From: Pyropia haitanensis
Lineage: Eukaryota; Rhodophyta; Bangiophyceae; Bangiales; Bangiaceae
Reading direction: 5' to 3'
Assembly (NCBI GenBank): GCA_008729055.1
Contig: SDUX01000009.1
Location: 914,251 to 978,250 of the forward strand
Length of the DNA: 64,000 bases
Each line of letters starts with the position of its first letter. Position 1 is the first letter of the stretch. Made by a program: the position numbers and the translations under genes. Under the pieces are notes generated by a model. It had not been told where the DNA came from, did no database searches, and saw nothing but the letters and a program-made list of their open reading frames with translations. Below, piece after piece: positions 61,101-64,000 of the stretch.

Positions 61101-64000
61101 GTTGGCCGCTTCTTATCCACTTTTGCCCACTTTAGCCCACTTTTGCCCACTTTTGCGTGTACAGCAGTGCTGCACACGATCCGGCGGCGGAATGGGCGCG
61201 CATCTTTTATTCCAGCCATACAGCCGCCCGCACAATGTCCGAGGTTCCACCCGCACGGTCGTGCATGGGGTGGTTGGCCGACCCGTTTGTTGGCGCGTCC
61301 GTTGGATGCAACGAGTGTTTTGTGGAGCGCCGGTTTCCACGTGTCAATATTGTGGGATGGTTTTTGCCACGTGGGGATCCCGACAGCCAGATGTGGTGGA
61401 CGGTGCAAAAAGTTCCGCCATCACACCGTCCACGCCAGTGTGACGAGCGGAACGCGCAGTGGACAGTTTGGGTGGCGCGGCGCACTTTCTGGCCACTGTT
61501 GGACCACTTTCTGGGCACTTTCACGTCCGTTTTCTTTGCAGTTTTGGAAACTTCTTGCCCCCAATTGCCCATTTGTGTCCCAATTTGGCCCCCTTTTTTG
61601 CCCACTTTTTGCCCACTTCTTACCCACTTCCTACCCACTTTTGCCCACTTTTGCCCACTTTTGCCCACTTTTGCTTGTACAGCAATGCTGCACGCGATCC
61701 GGCGGCCGAATTGGCTCGCATCCTTCATTCCAGCCATAGATCCGCCCGCTCGACGTCCGAGGTTCCACCCGCACGGTCATGCATGGGGTGGTTGGCCGCT
61801 TCTTATCCACTTTTGCCCACTTTAGCCCACTTTTGCCCACTTTTGCGTGTACAGCAGTGCTGCACACGATCCGGCGGCGGAATGGGCGCGCATCTTTTAT
61901 TCCAGCCATACAGCCGCCCGCACAATGTCCGAGGTTCCACCCGCACGGTCGTGCATGGGGTGGTTGGCCGACCCGTTTGTTGGCGCGTCCGTTGGATGCA
62001 ACGAGTGTTTTGTGGAGCGCCGGTTTCCACGTGTCAATATTGTGGGATGGTTTTTGCCACGTGGGGATCCCGACAGCCAGATGTGGTGGACGGTGCAAAA
62101 AGTTCCGCCATCACACCGTCCACGCCAGTGTGACGAGCGGAACGCGCAGTGGACAGTTTGGGTGGCGCGGCGCACTTTCTGGCCACTGTTGGACCACTTT
62201 CTGGGCACTTTCACGTCCGTTTTCTTTGCAGTTTTGGAAACTTCTTGCCCCCAATTGCCCATTTGTGTCCCAAGTTGGCCCCCTTTTTGCCCACTTTTTG
62301 CCCACTTCTTACCCACTTCCTACCCACTTTTGCCCACTTTTGCCCACTTTTGCCCACTTTTGCTTGTACAGCAATGCTGCACGCGATCCGGCGGCCGAAT
62401 TGGCTCGCATCCTTCATTCCAGCCATAGATCCGCCCGCTCGACGTCCGAGGTTCCACCCGCACGGTCATGCATGGGGTGGTTGGCCGCTTCTTATCCACT
62501 TTTGCCCACTTTAGCCCACTTTTGCCCACTTTTGCGTGTACAGCAGTGCTGCACACGATCCGGCGGCGGAATGGGCGCGCATCTTTTATTCCAGCCATAC
62601 AGCCGCCCGCACAATGTCCGAGGTTCCACCCGCACGGTCGTGCATGGGGTGGTTGGCCGACCCGTTTGTTGGCGCGTCCGTTGGATGCAACGAGTGTTTT
62701 GTGGAGCGCCGGTTTCCACGTGTCAATATTGTGGGATGGTTTTTGCCACGTGGGGATCCCGACAGCCAGGTGTGGTGGACGGTGCAAAAAGTTCCGCCAT
62801 CACACCGTCCACGCCAGTGTGACGAGCGGAACGCGCAGTGGACAGTTTGGGTGGCGCGGCGCACTTTCTGGCCACTGTTGGACCACTTTCTGGGCACTTT
62901 CACGTCCGTTTTCTTTGCAGTTTTGGAAACTTCTTGCCCCCAATTGCCCATTTGTGTCCCAATTTGGCCCCCTTTTTGCCCACTTTTTGCCCACTTCTTA
63001 CCCACTTCCTACCCACTTTTGCCCACTTTTGCCCACTTTTGCCCACTTTTGCTTGTACAGCAATGCTGCACGCGATCCGGCGGCCGAATTGGCTCGCATC
63101 CTTCATTCCAGCCATAGATCCGCCCGCTCGACGTCCGAGGTTCCACCCGCACGGTCATGCATGGGGTGGTTGGCCGCTTCTTATCCACTTTTGCCCACTT
63201 TAGCCCACTTTTGCCCACTTTTGCGTGTACAGCAGTGCTGCACACGATCCGGCGGCGGAATGGGCGCGCATCTTTTATTCCAGCCATACAGCCGCCCGCA
63301 CAATGTCCGAGGTTCCACCCGCACGGTCGTGCATGGGGTGGTTGGCCGACCCGTTTGTTGGCGCGTCCGTTGGATGCAACGAGTGTTTTGTGGAGCGCCG
63401 GTTTCCACGTGTCAATATTGTGGGATGGTTTTTGCCACGTGGGGATCCCGACAGCCAGATGTGGTGGACGGTGCAAAAAGTTCCGCCATCACACCGTCCA
63501 CGCCAGTGTGACGAGCGGAACGCGCAGTGGACAGTTTGGGTGGCGCGGCGCACTTTCTGGCCACTGTTGGACCACTTTCTGGGCACTTTCACGTCCGTTT
63601 TCTTTGCAGTTTTGGAAACTTCTTGCCCCCAATTGCCCATTTGTGTCCCAATTTGGCCCCCTTTTTGCCCACTTTTTGCCCACTTCTTACCCACTTCCTA
63701 CCCACTTTTGCCCACTTTTGCCCACTTTTGCCCACTTTTGCTTGTACAGCAATGCTGCACGCGATCCGGCGGCCGAATTGGCTCGCATCCTTCATTCCAG
63801 CCATAGATCCGCCCGCTCGACGTCCGAGGTTCCACCCGCACGGTCATGCATGGGGTGGTTGGCCGCTTCTTATCCACTTTTGCCCACTTTAGCCCACTTT
63901 TGCCCACTTTTGCGTGTACAGCAGTGCTGCACACGATCCGGCGGCGGAATGGGCGCGCATCTTTTATTCCAGCCATACAGCCGCCCGCACAATGTTCGCG
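58139..64000. repeat. 689-bp tandem satellite array, about 8.5 copies
   Basis: The unit repeats every 689 bp (for example GGTCATGCATGGGGTGGTTGG at 58331, 59020, 59709, 60398, then about 61087, 61776, 62465, 63154). Copies are over 99% identical. Each has a run of (CCCACTTTTG)n, then two related segments 172 bp apart (GTACAGCA(A/G)TGCTGCAC...GCATGGGGTGGTTGGCCG), and two CACGTG palindromes 34 bp apart. Variants: GGTTTCACC in the first four copies and GGTTCCACC from the fifth on; CATCGTTC in copies three and five only; a 2-bp deletion at about 61073 and an extra T near 61590. The last six bases of the window depart from the repeat. Long frames here are artefacts. Confidence 0.97.

Noticed and set aside
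58335..63511. Repeated 347-, 193- and 139-codon frames in the satellite
   Set aside because: Same frames recur in each 689-bp copy on both strands; no codon bias or domain; satellite DNA.
58139..64000. CRISPR-like array from the regular (CCCACTTTTG)n runs
   Set aside because: No unique spacers between short repeats; the period is 689 bp and the context is eukaryotic.
1..64000. tRNA or rRNA genes
   Set aside because: Scanning by eye for B-box-like GTTCGANNCC and rRNA core sequences gave no convincing hit; a covariance-model scan would be decisive.

Overview
This is eukaryotic nuclear DNA from a GC-rich genome. It has no operons or ribosome-binding sites. It does have consensus GT-AG introns, eukaryotic transposon families, homopolymer-rich Ala/Gly/Pro coding sequence and a large satellite array. 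Candidate host genes (a GLGNRLR-motif glycosyltransferase-like gene, a VPS13-like fragment, the last exon of a PLRG1/PRP46-like WD40 gene, an FG-repeat-like reading frame) and the mix of DIRS, chromovirus, copia, pogo and Plavaka-like elements suit a GC-rich alga. A bangiophyte red alga such as Porphyra is my best guess; this is inference and unproven.

Layout. 1-8154: two head-to-tail DIRS-type tyrosine-recombinase retrotransposons on the minus strand (period 4,687 bp, two differences seen over 3.47 kb), joined at 8154/8155 to a low-complexity FG-containing frame. 9.7-11.6 kb: a frame-broken glycosyltransferase-like gene. 11652-14089: a pogo/Tc1-type DNA transposon with perfect 25-bp TIRs and a TA duplication, sitting about 35 bp upstream of that gene's ATG. 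16.1-17.3 kb: a 77-bp minisatellite leading into a SET-domain frame (17.4-18.2 kb). 18331-19191: a solo LTR with TSD GTATT. 19.5-27.5 kb: an intron-containing Plavaka-like transposase (minus) divergent from an unknown long protein (plus), the latter cut by a 485-bp dispersed repeat.

29-40 kb is a nested stack. A decayed copia-type element (gag at 29.1-30.5 kb, protease and integrase at 37.9-39.8 kb) was split by a young, apparently intact chromovirus (30506-37874, 862-bp LTRs with two differences, TSD GCCCC). The chromovirus has a CCCAAAA frameshift heptamer at gag/pol and an extra upstream reading frame with two C2H2 fingers. The copia reading ends at a 363-bp foldback element. 41.2-43.9 kb is GC-rich low-complexity sequence. 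44.1-50.8 kb is a second, heavily decayed gypsy chromovirus (minus strand) with a solo LTR of the first chromovirus family inside its integrase (TSD CTCTG). 51.1-51.6 kb is the second copy of the 485-bp repeat, abutting the VPS13-like fragment.

53.6-58.1 kb holds the WD40 tail, a TIR-bounded DDE transposon with a zinc-binding C-terminus (one frameshift, one stop) and an unknown zinc-knuckle protein gene. From about 58139 to the window end runs a 689-bp tandem satellite (about 8.5 copies) with related sub-repeats 172 bp apart. Most long open frames in the satellites and GC-rich tracts are composition artefacts. Most real coding sequence here belongs to mobile elements, many nested in one another, so insertion order can be read directly.
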